64,000 nucleotides of DNA, from NCBI GenBank assembly GCA_039720395.1, contig CM077828.1, positions 27,136,717-27,200,716 of the forward strand, given 5' to 3'. Within the stretch, counting starts at the first letter, position 1. Each line of letters begins with the position of its first letter. The notes below the pieces were generated by a model. The model worked only from the letters and a program-made list of their open reading frames with translations. It was not told the DNA's origin and made no database searches. Source of the stretch: Liquidambar formosana. Lineage: Eukaryota; Streptophyta; Magnoliopsida; Saxifragales; Altingiaceae. Shown here one piece after another: positions 48,633 through 60,100 of this stretch. Made by a program: the position numbers and the translations under genes.

Positions 48633-49537
48633 TAACTGTCTATAAACCCATTTAACAGTTTTGTGGCTAAATTAATACTAAGCTAATGAACTTGATATGA
48701 TAATTAAATATGATGAGGTTGAGTGTGTCTTAAATTTCTTGCTCAAAATAACTAAAAAGAAGAGTGCTTGTGATAAGAAGGATGAAGGCACCATCGAAGT
48801 AGAATTTTCTTGGTACAATTTATGAATTTACACAAAGTAGATATTCTCCATTAATCTTTGAAAATAATGAGACTTTGAAAGCTGCCCCCCACTTTCCCTT
48901 TTCTTTCCCCCCTGTTTTCCATAGGAAGTACCCCACTTCCTTTGAACAGAAGTTCGAAGTTCGAAGGCAACTAAAATTGGGAACAGGCCGCGATCAAGGC
49001 GTGTGTTGACAACTCTCCCTTACTTTAAAAATTAAGGAATATGTTATTTGTCTCAAAAAACAAAAAAAAATTCAATTCAATATCCCAAATGATATGCTAA
49101 CATAAAAATTAATAATTTTAAATTAAATAATCAGATCCTATACCAAAATGACACCTCATTTTAGATCTTAAATTTGAAATATATAGTATTGCTCGAAAAT
49201 TAATGTACCAATGCTGATACACTGGATCTTCTATTCAATAAAAGACCTAACATGCAAGGGTAGTAAATACTCACTAAGTGTCACACAATATAATCACACA
49301 CGTCAATCAAAATTTGATGTTCTCTTTCATGCAATAGTATTTGATTGAAATCATCTATCAACTTTGACTAGTACCAATGGGTTCATTTTAACATATTCAT
49401 GGCTAAATTTATACCAATTTAGTTTCAATTTGATAATTAAATATGCTGAAATGGTACATGTCTTGAATTTATTGTTTGAAATAGTTGAAAAAAAGAGATT
49501 ACTCATAACAATAACGTTGAAGGCACCCTCATAGTAG
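48633..49537. repeat. Direct repeat pair around repeat R copy 3
   Basis: About 48633-48795 and 49375-49537 are imperfect direct repeats (shared TTGATAATTAAATATG and GAAGGCACC motifs). Repeat R copy 3 lies between them at about 48833-48960, where AATCTTTGAAAATAATGAG, CCCCCCACTTTCCC and GGAAGTACCCCACTTCCTTTG match copy 1 at 4177-4260. Confidence 0.65.
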
Positions 49538-49897
49538 AGGGCTTGTCAAAGTCTCTGGAGATTGGATCTCTATGGTAATGGCCAAGGACTAATTTTCTCC
49601 GATATTATTGATATATCTCTTTACGAATGCTTTCGATATAAATCATGATAACAATCTAATATATCACTTAATTTAAATTTGTATAAATTTGTATTTTTTA
49701 TTTACTAAGCAGCGCATACTTTTGCAATTTTCACCTCACACACTTGTCTTGTGCACATTTTATTTACAATTTTTTTGTTCTAAATTGCTTATTAGAGTCT
49801 ATTTCATTATTTTCCAAAATTCTATTAAAAATTTTATATTCTATTATCAATTTCTGTCATTTATCTAAATCGATATCCAAAGTTTTAATTCTTTTAA

Positions 49898-50187
49898 GGA
49901 TTGTTTGGTTGTCCAATTCCAAATTAAATAATTCAAGAAATTTTACATAGTATTGAAGGCATAATCTATCATCTTGAATTAACAAATTCAAGATATCATC
50001 ACAAATAAGAGTGGAAATTCAAAATAGTGGCATTCCATGAATTCCTTAGAATTGATTTTACAACATCAATAATAGTAATAACTTCAACATTTTAAAGTAT
50101 TATAATTCAAGACAATAGATTTATACCTTCACTCCTATGTTAAATTTCTTGAATTGTTTAATTTCGAATTGGACAACCAAATAGGTC
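49898..50187. mobile_element. 290-bp Harbinger/Tourist-like MITE
   Basis: Left end GGATTGTTTGGTTGTCC and right end GGACAACCAAATAGGTC are inverted repeats, and the subterminal AAATTAAAT-AATTCAAGAAATTTTACA is also repeated inverted at the other end. A TAA lies before the left end. The same family occurs at 53767-54068 and as a half copy at 46922. Confidence 0.75.
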
Positions 50188-50689
50188 ATCAATATTTTTC
50201 CTTATGTTTTACCATTTTTGAACTCTCGATAGCTCTGCAAATATCGATAGTTAAGCCATTGATAAACATAGTGGATCTAGCTTCCCCCAACCCCAACCCC
50301 TTCTCTCAAAATATTTTGATCGACGATCATAGCAGCGGAGGTCGAAACCCTAGTAGCGAAGAGAGAGAAAATGGAGGCACATTCTAGAGTTGATTTTGCT
50401 GGCCAAAACCCTAGCAGCGGTTGTCGAAACCCTAGCAATGGAGAGTCTCATTTGTATTTCTCAATCTTGCTCGTCTGAGAAGGGAGAGAATGAGAGAAAA
50501 TAGAGGCCAAATGAGGAAATGGGGAAAGGCAAAAGGGGATCAGATCACTGACATTTCGTGGGAGGAAAAGGGAAAATGGGGTGAAGGCAAATGGGAGTAA
50601 TTTTTTTATTGAAAAAGTGTTTCTCTCTTAACTTTGTTGTAATATTTTTATTAAAAAAATAATATTTTAATGGTAACAATAGTGTAATT

Positions 50690-50807
50690 ATGGATGGCCA
50701 CGGAAATGCTTAGCCACGGATATTTTTGTGGCTTTAGCTAAAATTTTTGCCACACACCTTAAATCCGAGGCTACATTTAGTGGCTAATAGCATCTTTTTT
50801 TGTAGTG
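50690..50807. mobile_element. Terminal region of a CACTA-like element
   Basis: The stretch ends TTTTTTTGTAGTG, the reverse complement of CACTACAAAAAAA, the standard plant CACTA terminus. Subterminal TAGCCAC/GTGGCTA motifs repeat in both orientations (GTGGCTTTAGC, GAGGCTAC, GTGGCTAATAG). No opposite end was found to the left within the window, so this is a truncated or diverged element. Confidence 0.6.
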
Positions 50808-51179
50808 AATAATAATAATAATAATAGTTAAAGGCATATTTATTTGCCAAAGCAAGTTGGACTCAAAAGTGTACATTTTTTGAGTCTGTTGTGCAGCTCC
50901 TCTTACAAAAAGACAAAAAGAAAATCTCCAAGAGTGTACGTACTCCGAGTCTATTGTGGGGTTCCTCTTAGTGGAAAAAAAGGGTGGTACAAATTAATTT
51001 GAAACGATGGGATGGGGTCAGTAATTACAGCAGACCCAAAGCCTAACCTTATTTGATTTATACCCAACTTAACCCAACCTAGGCTCAAATTGGAACCTTA
51101 GGTAGGGCGATTTGTATTTGCGGCTCTCCACGAGGGAGGCCTTGACTCCCTTGTTTTAAAGATTAATCATACTGTAGTT

Positions 51180-51600
51180 AAGTTTTTGGACAATTATTGT
51201 CCTTATCATTCACAGGTAGTTTGCTTTGTTTTGTTTTGTTTTTTTTTTTTTTTTAAAAGGCCAAAAAAACTCTGAAATTCTTAGTAAATACTATAACAAA
51301 CTAGAACACCACTTGTTCGAATAGGCCAATATATGCCCCGCACCAATTGGACCATTATCTTCATTTTGCCGTTGAATGATGATTCGCTGTTTCGGAAACA
51401 AAAATTTGTTCAAAGGTAATGGAATTGCCCTCGAAGATCTGATGCAACAGTCACCACTCTGGCAGAATGCAAATGCCAATGTGGCAAGCAATGAATGGAA
51501 GTCCAAGAAGTCTTGAGCATCCACTTGTTGAGCTCTATCTTAATCAATTGGGTGACGAGTGAAAACATGGAAAAGAAATTATGATGCTAAATTTAATCCA
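51180..51600. repeat. Diverged copy of the 17600-18790 intergenic segment
   Basis: Shares TATTGTCCTTATCATTCACA, TTTTGCCGTTGAATGATGA and AAAGAAATTATGATGC in the same order as the first segment, with several hundred bases missing. It places 51-64 kb as a second copy of the 17-36 kb unit. Confidence 0.6.
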
Positions 51601-52158
51601 TTTTCATTAATGCAACAATTCCCAGTTCGAAAGATAAAGCATAAAATTGGGTATAATTCATTTGTCACATATAATAGAAATACAATGATCTACAAGTTTT
51701 AGTCGAAGGCATACCGAGAACAAATGTTGGAGGTCGTCCTGTCACCTACTTCTTCATCTTGTGTGCAGCTTAATTCAATCATGGACTTTCGTCTGAAAAC
51801 AAAAGCTCAAAAAAACCATGACACAGCTGAAGTGCTTCACTATGAGATCTACAAAAATCTCAAAGGCAAAAATTAATTCTTCTTCCCTTTGATTTTTTTT
51901 TTTCAAAAAAAAAAAAAAAAATGTTAACAGGCTATGCCACTGTTAAGAAACACTAGAGATTGCCTTAAAAGAAGGGGTATAACGCGAAGGCTGGAGATAC
52001 AACCAGTTAAAGAAGTTGTAAGTCTTCAAGGCAGATCAATAGTAAGAAATGGCGAAGTTGGCTATGCTATGGATAGTGAATTTATAATTTCTAGAGATGT
52101 TCTGTTTATGAACATTTGCCACCCAGCTCCTTTCTGTCTCCATTTTTATTTTTTCTTT

Positions 52159-52400
52159 GGGTAATTTTTGGCCTAAGCCTTGCTCATAATAATGTGATTT
52201 ACCAAAAAGAATAGAAAGAGAGAAAGGATATCAGCTGATACCCATCTTGGGTCACAGGCTTCACACAGGCTTATCATTTGGACCCTTTAATTTGTGTGGT
52301 AATTTTTGGCCTAATTAAGCCTTGCTCATAATAATGGGATTTACCAAAAAGAATAGAAAAAGAGGAAGGATATCAGCTGATACGCATCTTGGGTCACAAG
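52159..52400. repeat. About 140-bp tandem duplication
   Basis: GGTAATTTTTGGCCTAA at 52159 and 52299 begin two copies that include GCCTTGCTCATAATAATG and GGATATCAGCTGATAC. The second copy has a four-base insert after GGCCTAA. Confidence 0.85.
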
Positions 52401-53766
52401 CCCATTTCGAGGTATTGTTTACTCTAGCCCAGCCCATCAACTAGCCTAATGGGTTTGTCCTTCTGAGCCCTAAACTCAAAAGATGCCTTGCTAAGAGAGT
52501 GTCGAGCGTCTTATGAGCTCATCTTAAGTATTATCTGCAACCGACATGGGACACTAACAATTTGAAAATAAATAAATTAAGGCTTAGTTTGGTTTTCAAA
52601 AGATAAAGGAAAAATGAAAGGAAATGACTGATAATTGCTTAGAAACGAATACCTTTCTAGAGCATTTTTAAGCTTTATTTTCCTTTTATTTTTATTTTTA
52701 TTGTTATTATTGTTATTATTATTGTCTTTCTCTCAAGTTTTCCTGATCTAACAAAATTTATTGAGAATTAGCAATATCCACGAGACATACCATTTTTGAA
52801 GAAAAAATTAAAATGCCGAATTAGGGTAAACTGACGAGAATAACCCTGAGCTTTTGGTGACTTTTGGGCATCTTTGGAACTAGCATTCCAGTGGTTCCGC
52901 CTTGAGTGACCCGTGGGTTAACTCCCAGTTTCATTGAAAAATCAAGGTCAACCCATAGGGTTGGCTTTTTGTGCTTTTAAAAAACAAAAAGTTGAATTTG
53001 CCCTCTTCATGATTTCATTTACTGGGAATTTAACTAAGTGGATGACCAAAAATCACCAGTGTCAAATTCTATAAACAAGTCAAAGTTAACCAAAGTGATA
53101 TGGCATACCAGTCTGACGATAGTAACTCACATACTTTTTCATTGTTTGGTTTGCCTCTTGAAATAGGATAGAATTTCATCTCTTTATAGAGTTATTTGCA
53201 GTTATTTACAGATCATGTTCTTTTAAGCCATATCGATCAACGACTTACACCTAAGAAAAAAAAAAAAGAATAAGAAAAAGAAAGCATAAGTCGTTTTCCA
53301 TTTTTTGTACATCATTTTCATTTTCATTTTCCAAGCCTAACTAAACATCGCAAATTAGTGTTTTACACATAATTTATTTTCTCCTATTTTACACCGAAAC
53401 AAACAGAGCCTAGACATGCAGGAACTTTGCCGAGACCACTTGAACATCAGGTGCAAAGAATGCTAGAATCTGATATCCTAACATGAAAAGAATAACATGA
53501 AAAGAATAACACCACAGTAAATCGAGAAAATTAAAAAGAAGAAAATTAAAAGAAATAATCTAAAATGACATGGAACACATTACAACTATCGCAATATGGA
53601 TAAAAGGAAGACAAATCTCTACAAACAAACAAGCATACATCGTTTTTTACTAAGGGCATCAGGATGTGAATAATAGAAAACAAATCCGGCCGGCCAGATA
53701 CACAAATATGCATACAATATATAAAAACAAATAAAAGAAATTCACATCTCCATGCACGAGAATTAA

Positions 53767-54068
53767 GGGTCCATTTGGGTGTCCAATTCAAAATTAAGCA
53801 ATTTTAAGAAATTTTACACAATATTAAAGGCACAATTCATTATCTTGAATTGACAAATTTAAAATATAATAATCATCGTCACAAATAAAAATGGAAATTC
53901 CAAATAGTGTCATTTTATGAATTTCTTAAAATTGATTCTACAACATCAACTATAGTGATAACTCCAACATTTTAAAATATTCTAATTCAAGGTGATGAAT
54001 TTATGCTTTTAATACTACGTAATATTTATTGAATTGTTTAATTTCGAATTGGACAAGCAAACAGGCCC
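53767..54068. mobile_element. 302-bp Harbinger/Tourist-like MITE with TAA duplication
   Basis: Left end GGGTCCATTTGGGTGTCC and right end GGACAAGCAAACAGGCCC are imperfect inverted repeats of the GGGCCTGTTTGG type. TAA flanks both sides (53764-53766 and 54069-54071), the standard PIF/Harbinger target-site duplication. It is inserted in the diverged NLR 3' flank. Confidence 0.8.
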
Positions 54069-54749
54069 TAAACTAATATGCATGTTGTGCACTTCAAGGT
54101 TGACTTAAAAAAAAAGAATAAATAAATAAACATGGAGTGAATCATGTCAAACCACGAATGAGAAGATAATAGAAACAGGGGGCTGTTTTTCTTTTTTTTT
54201 CTTCTGACAAAAGGCTAGTAGTCCAAACTTTAGGGAACATCACCAATGAATACTCTCCAGTTTTTCTACATACTACACAGAGGAAACGACTATGCTTTGC
54301 CGCCTTCATAAATTGCACATCAATCCTTTTTACAGTGCTGGACTTCCCTGAAACAAAAAGTCTTGATGGTAAAACACATGAATAATCACCTATATTCCAA
54401 TATTAACAAGAGAGAACTAATTAGAATCAAAGCATATGTGATGCTATCTATCTTAATTGATTCCACTCAATAAAGAAAAGATTAAAATGGAAAAGAGAGT
54501 TAAATTACCACAACCAACCCTACTGTGAAATCAGCTTATTTAGGGATTATTAAATACTACTTTATAATTTGTTGAAAAGAATGATAATGTGTTAACCAAA
54601 AATAAAAGAAACAAACAAATGATAATGTGATGGTAGTTGGCCTGTGTGAAGCATTTTATTCTATTTTATTTAACAATGCTACAGTTAATAGTTGTATTAT
54701 AATCTATGGGCATTGAAGACTACTCCCAAGTGATCTATTGCCTTTGTCT

Positions 54750-54902
54750 CCCTTCTTTTTTTTTTTTTTTTTTTTTTTTTTTTGGGTTTCCCAAGGTGTC
54801 CCCAAACTTCGCCCAGGACTAATCCTCCGAGATATTGTCGGGTGCCAAAGCGGGGACCTCTCCCCAGAAAATTTATTGCATCTACAAGGACTCGAACTCT
54901 CT
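54750..54902 (-). mobile_element. SINE-like insertion in the diverged NLR 3' flank
   Basis: Compared with the same flank at 27880-27905, about 150 extra bases are present here. On the minus strand they start near GTTCGAGTCC (a pol III B-box-like motif), run through GGTCCCCGCTTTGGCACCCG and end in a poly(A) tail (T run at about 54758-54783). Short TTTGTCTC/TGTGTCTC repeats flank it. No A box is seen, so it is probably 5'-truncated. Confidence 0.55.
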
Positions 54903-55360
54903 GTGTCTCATTCAATCTAGTGCAAAATGTACATAATGTCTAAAACGTCCAAGATCTGTCCAACTCTGTCCAAACTTCAAGGAGCCAGAGTTGAGCCGAG
55001 ATTGAATCTACCTACACCGTAATGAGCCTCAATTTATGACAAGATCAAGTCAAACTCCCTAAACAGGAGTCTAATCTGAGCTAGGTAATGATTGCATGTC
55101 TAGGCTTATATCTGCTTGTTAATGATGATTCTCTACTCGATAGTACATAAACATTTATCAAATTTTTCCATATATTTTTACTGCTTTTACCTTGCCCTGG
55201 AAAGGGGCCAGATGCAGGGGTTAACTTTCATGGATGCAGTCCTTTGCATAGAAAGAGGGGTTTTGTCCCAATTGAGTTTGCACAGATGAAGACATACCAT
55301 CATCGTCCTTTGAGTAAGTAATTGCAACAAACTTACCCCAGCATTCGTCTCATCTAGCAT

Positions 55361-55462
55361 TTAGTTCTCATGGTCGTCATCATTGTCATCCAAATGCTCT
55401 TGCTCAATTTCATGACTGACCTCTAATTCCTTAACTATATCCTCTTCTTCCTCAATCTTCTT
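55361..55462 (-). pseudogene. Orphan NLR tail exon (third copy of exon 5)
   Basis: The minus strand encodes KELEVSHEIEQEHL and ends DDNDDDHEN then TAA, like exon 5 of NLR A and B. Only about one clear repeat unit is present, preceded by an acidic KKIEEEEDIV. The LRR exons that should precede it are absent: the sequence to its right is the 3' flank of NLR B. It is the last exon of a lost NLR copy. Confidence 0.75.
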
Positions 55463-55970
55463 ATACTTGTTTTTGTACCTGTGTGATTGGTTTGATTGTG
55501 ATAATAAAGATTAAGTGTGTTGATAATTAAATTTGGGTAATATTATTCATAATACCTATTCAACTCCCCTTCTAGGTATTTTAGGGTTAGTATAACAGGA
55601 ATTTCAGAAAGAAGGAAATTCAAGGAAAAAATGTAAAATGACATGGAAAATATTAGGACTATCGCAATATGGATAAAGAAAGACAAATCTCAACATACAA
55701 ACATGCATACAGCAATTTTTATTACAGGCATCACAACGTGAATAAAAGAAAACAAATCCAGATACACGAATATGCATACAATGCTATCATCATAAGCATT
55801 ACAACATGGATAAAAGAAAACAAGTCTCAATGCATGAGCATGCAATTTAACAAATATGCACGTTGTGCACTTTAAGGTGCTTACCTTAGCTTACAAAAAA
55901 CATGGAGCGAATCACAACAGACCACGAATGAAAGATAATAGGAACAAAGAACTGAGTTTTTTCTTTTGTC

Positions 55971-56018
55971 TTTTTTTTTTTTTTTTTTTTTTTTTTGGGG
56001 GGCAGGGGGGGGGGGGGT
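55971..56018. repeat. T(26) then interrupted G tract
   Basis: Counterpart of the T(14)G(30) junction in the NLR A flank, here T(26) G(6) CA and a further long G run broken by T. Confidence 0.85.
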
Positions 56019-56939
56019 GGGGCTAAGGGATCATCACATCACCAACAAATACTTCTCCAGTTCTTCTACATGCTACACAGAGGGACGGCCATGTTTTGCC
56101 ATCATAAATTGCACATCAACCTTTCCTACAGAGCTGGACATCCCTGAAAGACAGAGTCTTAACAGTAAGACACATGTATAATTAACTCATCTATAGTCCA
56201 AATATTAAAAAGAGATAACTAATCAGGATCAAATTAAAGCATATGTGATGCTATCTGTGATAATTAATTCCACTCAATAGAGAGATCACTTAAATTACTA
56301 CAACCAACCCTACTATGAATTTTTATTGAGGGATTACTTAATATTACTTTATAATTTGTTGACCGACTGATAATGTGTAACCCAATCAAAATAAATTAAA
56401 TTAAATTAAATGAATGACAATGTGACGGTAGTTGGCATGTGAAAGCATTTCATTCTATTTTTAATTGGAAGTTGGCTCATGGAAAGTGCTCTTTGCAAAT
56501 TTGTAGTACATTAGATCTACAATTGACACACTAATGCTAAGGTTACGATTTGCATTGTAAGCTACGGGGATTTGAGACCTACTGCCCAAGTGATTTATCT
56601 GTCTTTGCATCTCATTCAATCCAGTGAAAAATATGTGATGTTTAAAACAACCAAGATCAGGCCAAATTTGTTTGAATTGCAAGGGAGCCGAGTTGAGCCA
56701 AGCTTGAGCCTACCTACAATGTAATGAGCCTGAGTTTATGCGAAGATCACAAATTCCATGAGCATAGAGTTTAAACGATGAATTTCTACTCGATAGCACA
56801 TAAACATTAATGAAATATTTCCACATATCTTTACTACTTTTACCTTAGAGAGGGGTTAACTATCATGGATGTAGGGGGTTTATGTCATTTTGTTAAATAA
56901 TTGGAACAAACTTACCCTGGTATTCGTCTAATCTAGTAT

Positions 56940-57143
56940 TTAGTTCTCATGGTCATCATCATTGTTATCCAAATGCTTTTCTTGCCCAACTTCTTGATTG
57001 ACCTCCAATTCCTTAACTAAATGCCCTTCTTGATTGACCTCCGATTCCTTAACTAAATGCTCTGCTTGCTCAATTTCTTGATTGACCTCCGATCCCTTGA
57101 CTAAATGCTCTTCTTGCCCAATTTCTTGATCGACCTCCAATTC
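56940..57143 (-). other. NLR B exon 5: acidic four-unit repeat tail
   Basis: Four units related to ELEVNQEIGQEEHLVK (GSEV and ESEV variants, one shortened unit) end NNDDDHEN then TAA. It follows a CAG acceptor in phase with exon 4. The unit sequences are permuted compared with NLR A (GSEV is unit 2 here, unit 4 in A). Confidence 0.8.
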
Positions 57144-60100
57144 CTGAACAACATAAAATAAGAATAAGCTTAATGAAATCAAAAGATGTCATCCTATTTC
57201 CATTTGCAACGGTGCAACAATGAGAAAAAATAACTAATGATATAAATAGTGACGGGTAAAGCAGAACCATGTCAACATATATTATAGTGACGAGGTCTCA
57301 TCTCGTTGCATACACCTTGGTTTTGTGATGTTAGCATGATTGTGTAACCCTTATGATCACCTCTAAATGGAATTCCTTCTACATCATCTAAGATTACAAG
57401 AACAATCATTTTGATTAGTCTCACATAACTTACGCGTCGCACTCAATTTACCCCCAAAACAACACGGAAAAAAAAAACTACAATTGATAAGCCACATCAC
57501 CAAAAAGTAAATTTTTTGGTCATTAGAACATTAGAACGTTCAATTGATATGAATAACTTTATGAACATAAATTGAACAATTAATATGAATAACTTTATGA
57601 ACAGAAAGTAAATTTTTTTTTTTTTTTTAAATTTTAACATAAAGTAATTTTGGTCATTAGAACATTAGACCGTTCAATTGATACCAAAATTAAAACTACA
57701 ATGATTGGTCATTGGTGGTTGCTTATTTCTACTCTAGTAAATATGGCTTAACATTGCTAATTGAATGCAAAAATAAAGATCATAAAAAAAGGGGTAAAAA
57801 TGCTGAAAGAAGTTCAAATTAAAATTATGAATCTAAAAAAGTGGGTATGGGATAGAGCAGGGCATTAAAGAGAGCCATGGTATACGGTAGTTATGGTAGA
57901 CAAATAAAGAAGAGAATGGTAGAGAGAGTAAATAATTATTGTTTATTTACTATATATTGGGAGTCAAAGACATACCTTTCTTTCTCTTTTGAAGAGCTCT
58001 TGTATGGTGTTATTAAGGTCTCCCATCCAAACATCCATTACTTCTTGTACCTTTGGTGTGCTCACGTTTCCCATAGAGAAAGCCTTCATTTTAGGGCAAT
58101 TTTTGACCAACACATGGTCTAGCAGTGGCAAGTCAAAAGCATAGGGACTCTGGCAGAAGCTTGTGAGGTTTGGTAGAGTCTCAAGATACAAACTTTTTAA
58201 TTGAGGGATCACGATCTTATCCCTTTTGTCTGCTTCTTCATTCTCTCCCTTCACTACTATTTCTTCCATCATTTCGCAATTCTCTATCCATAGTATTTCA
58301 AGGTGCACAAGAGCTCTAGCCATAGAAGGAGAGAATAAATTTCTCAAATTGTTGCAATTCCAGACAAATAGGAATTTTAGGTTTGGAAAGAGGCAGGTAG
58401 GAAATAAAAGCTGCAAAGCCATAGAGGAATTGTGTTAATAGGTGAATTGATTACAGATGGAGTAGATAAAAATAACAGATATTGTATTCGTGGAGTGGTT
58501 AAATTTTTTCCTCCATCACCTCTGTTTACTTAAATTGTGAAGTTCATACCTTTTCATTTAACAGACGTTCCAATTTAGGAAGACGGCACAAACGCAATTC
58601 CCTCAGCATAGGGAGGAGCATCGAATCTCTTTCCTCAACATTCACCCCTTCTACTTCAAATACCTCTACCAGTGAGGCACAAGCACCTATCATGAGCTCT
58701 TCTAGTTTTTGCAAGCCAGCTGGCAGCCAATTCGAAGGGACAGCCAACAATTGGTTACATTTTGTCACACGGATCCGTGTTAGGTTACAAAAGGAGTGGG
58801 CTAGCAGTTGACCATCGAGTATCCCTTCCACGTCCTCCTCACCCTCGAGTGTCAATTTCTCCACGCTTGGGAATACGATTTGCTGCCAGCAAACCCAAAT
58901 GTGTTATTAACCAACCCTAGTAAGGATGATTAAGTGACATCTATTTGAAGTTGCCTATGTCTTTTGGTGCATGCGTCATATCACTAGTCCACTGGTCAAA
59001 ATATTGTGACATATTTAAGTTTTTAAAAAATTACGTTCACATCTTGTTTTCAATAAAATAATCTGACAGGCAAAAAAAAAAAAAAAAAAAAAGTGATTTT
59101 CCAAACAATAAAGGACGAAAAAGCCAATAAAGGTTGAAGGGGGCAACTGCCTTCCAGCATTTTCCCCCTGTATTTTTTCTTCATTTTTCAATTTCATTAA
59201 AACTCAATTAGATGCCAAGATTCTTTTCAAAATCGAAATGTTCCCACTTCGTCCTAAATGACATACGTCCCTGCTGAATGACTGTGATCATAGAATATAT
59301 ATATATATATATAAATATATATATAAAGGGAAAATAAAGAAATCTTGTTGTACAAATGTAGTTTAGATCTCAAGTAATGTGGGTACCTGTTCATGAACTT
59401 CTTCATAGGATGTCATGGTGATTGTCTTTTGCTTTCCTACGCCTTGAAATGTTGGAATCAATCCTTTCATAGCGCTATTGTCGACGATCAACTCTTTCAA
59501 GACGGGCCATTTGAAAGTATAAGGTTTAGCACCAAAACTTACGAAGTCTGGTAGAATTGTTAGACGAAGTTCGTTTAGTTGAGGAAATTGGATTACTTTT
59601 GTTGCCTCTTCAATTTCTTCTCCGCCTTCCTGGTCTTTGCCAACAATTTCCACTATGGCACAATTGATAATGCATAGTTCTTCAAGTTTCACAAGAAGTT
59701 CAGCTATGGAAGGGGTGAATATATATTTTAAACTCTGACAGTCTTCAACTTCTAGGCATTGTAGGTTTTGAAAACCCTGAATTCCTGGGGTGCCCATCTC
59801 CCATAGATGAGTCAACTTGGGTAGAGATTTTAACCTCAAAATTTTCAAATGAGTGAGTGCTAAATCTGCATCTCCTTCCCCAATATTCTGTTGAGCAAAT
59901 TAGTGGATTTTGTAAAATAACTATTTTAATTCAATAGGATAATACACGAATAAATTAATAATCACAATTAAAAAAAATTAATACAAGAAATATTTAACTA
60001 AAATAAAAAAATTTAAAAAAAAAGTTTGTCTTACATCATTATAGAGAAGCATTGATAATCATTTGTTGATTTTAAGGAGGATTAGAGATTAAGGGTTTCT

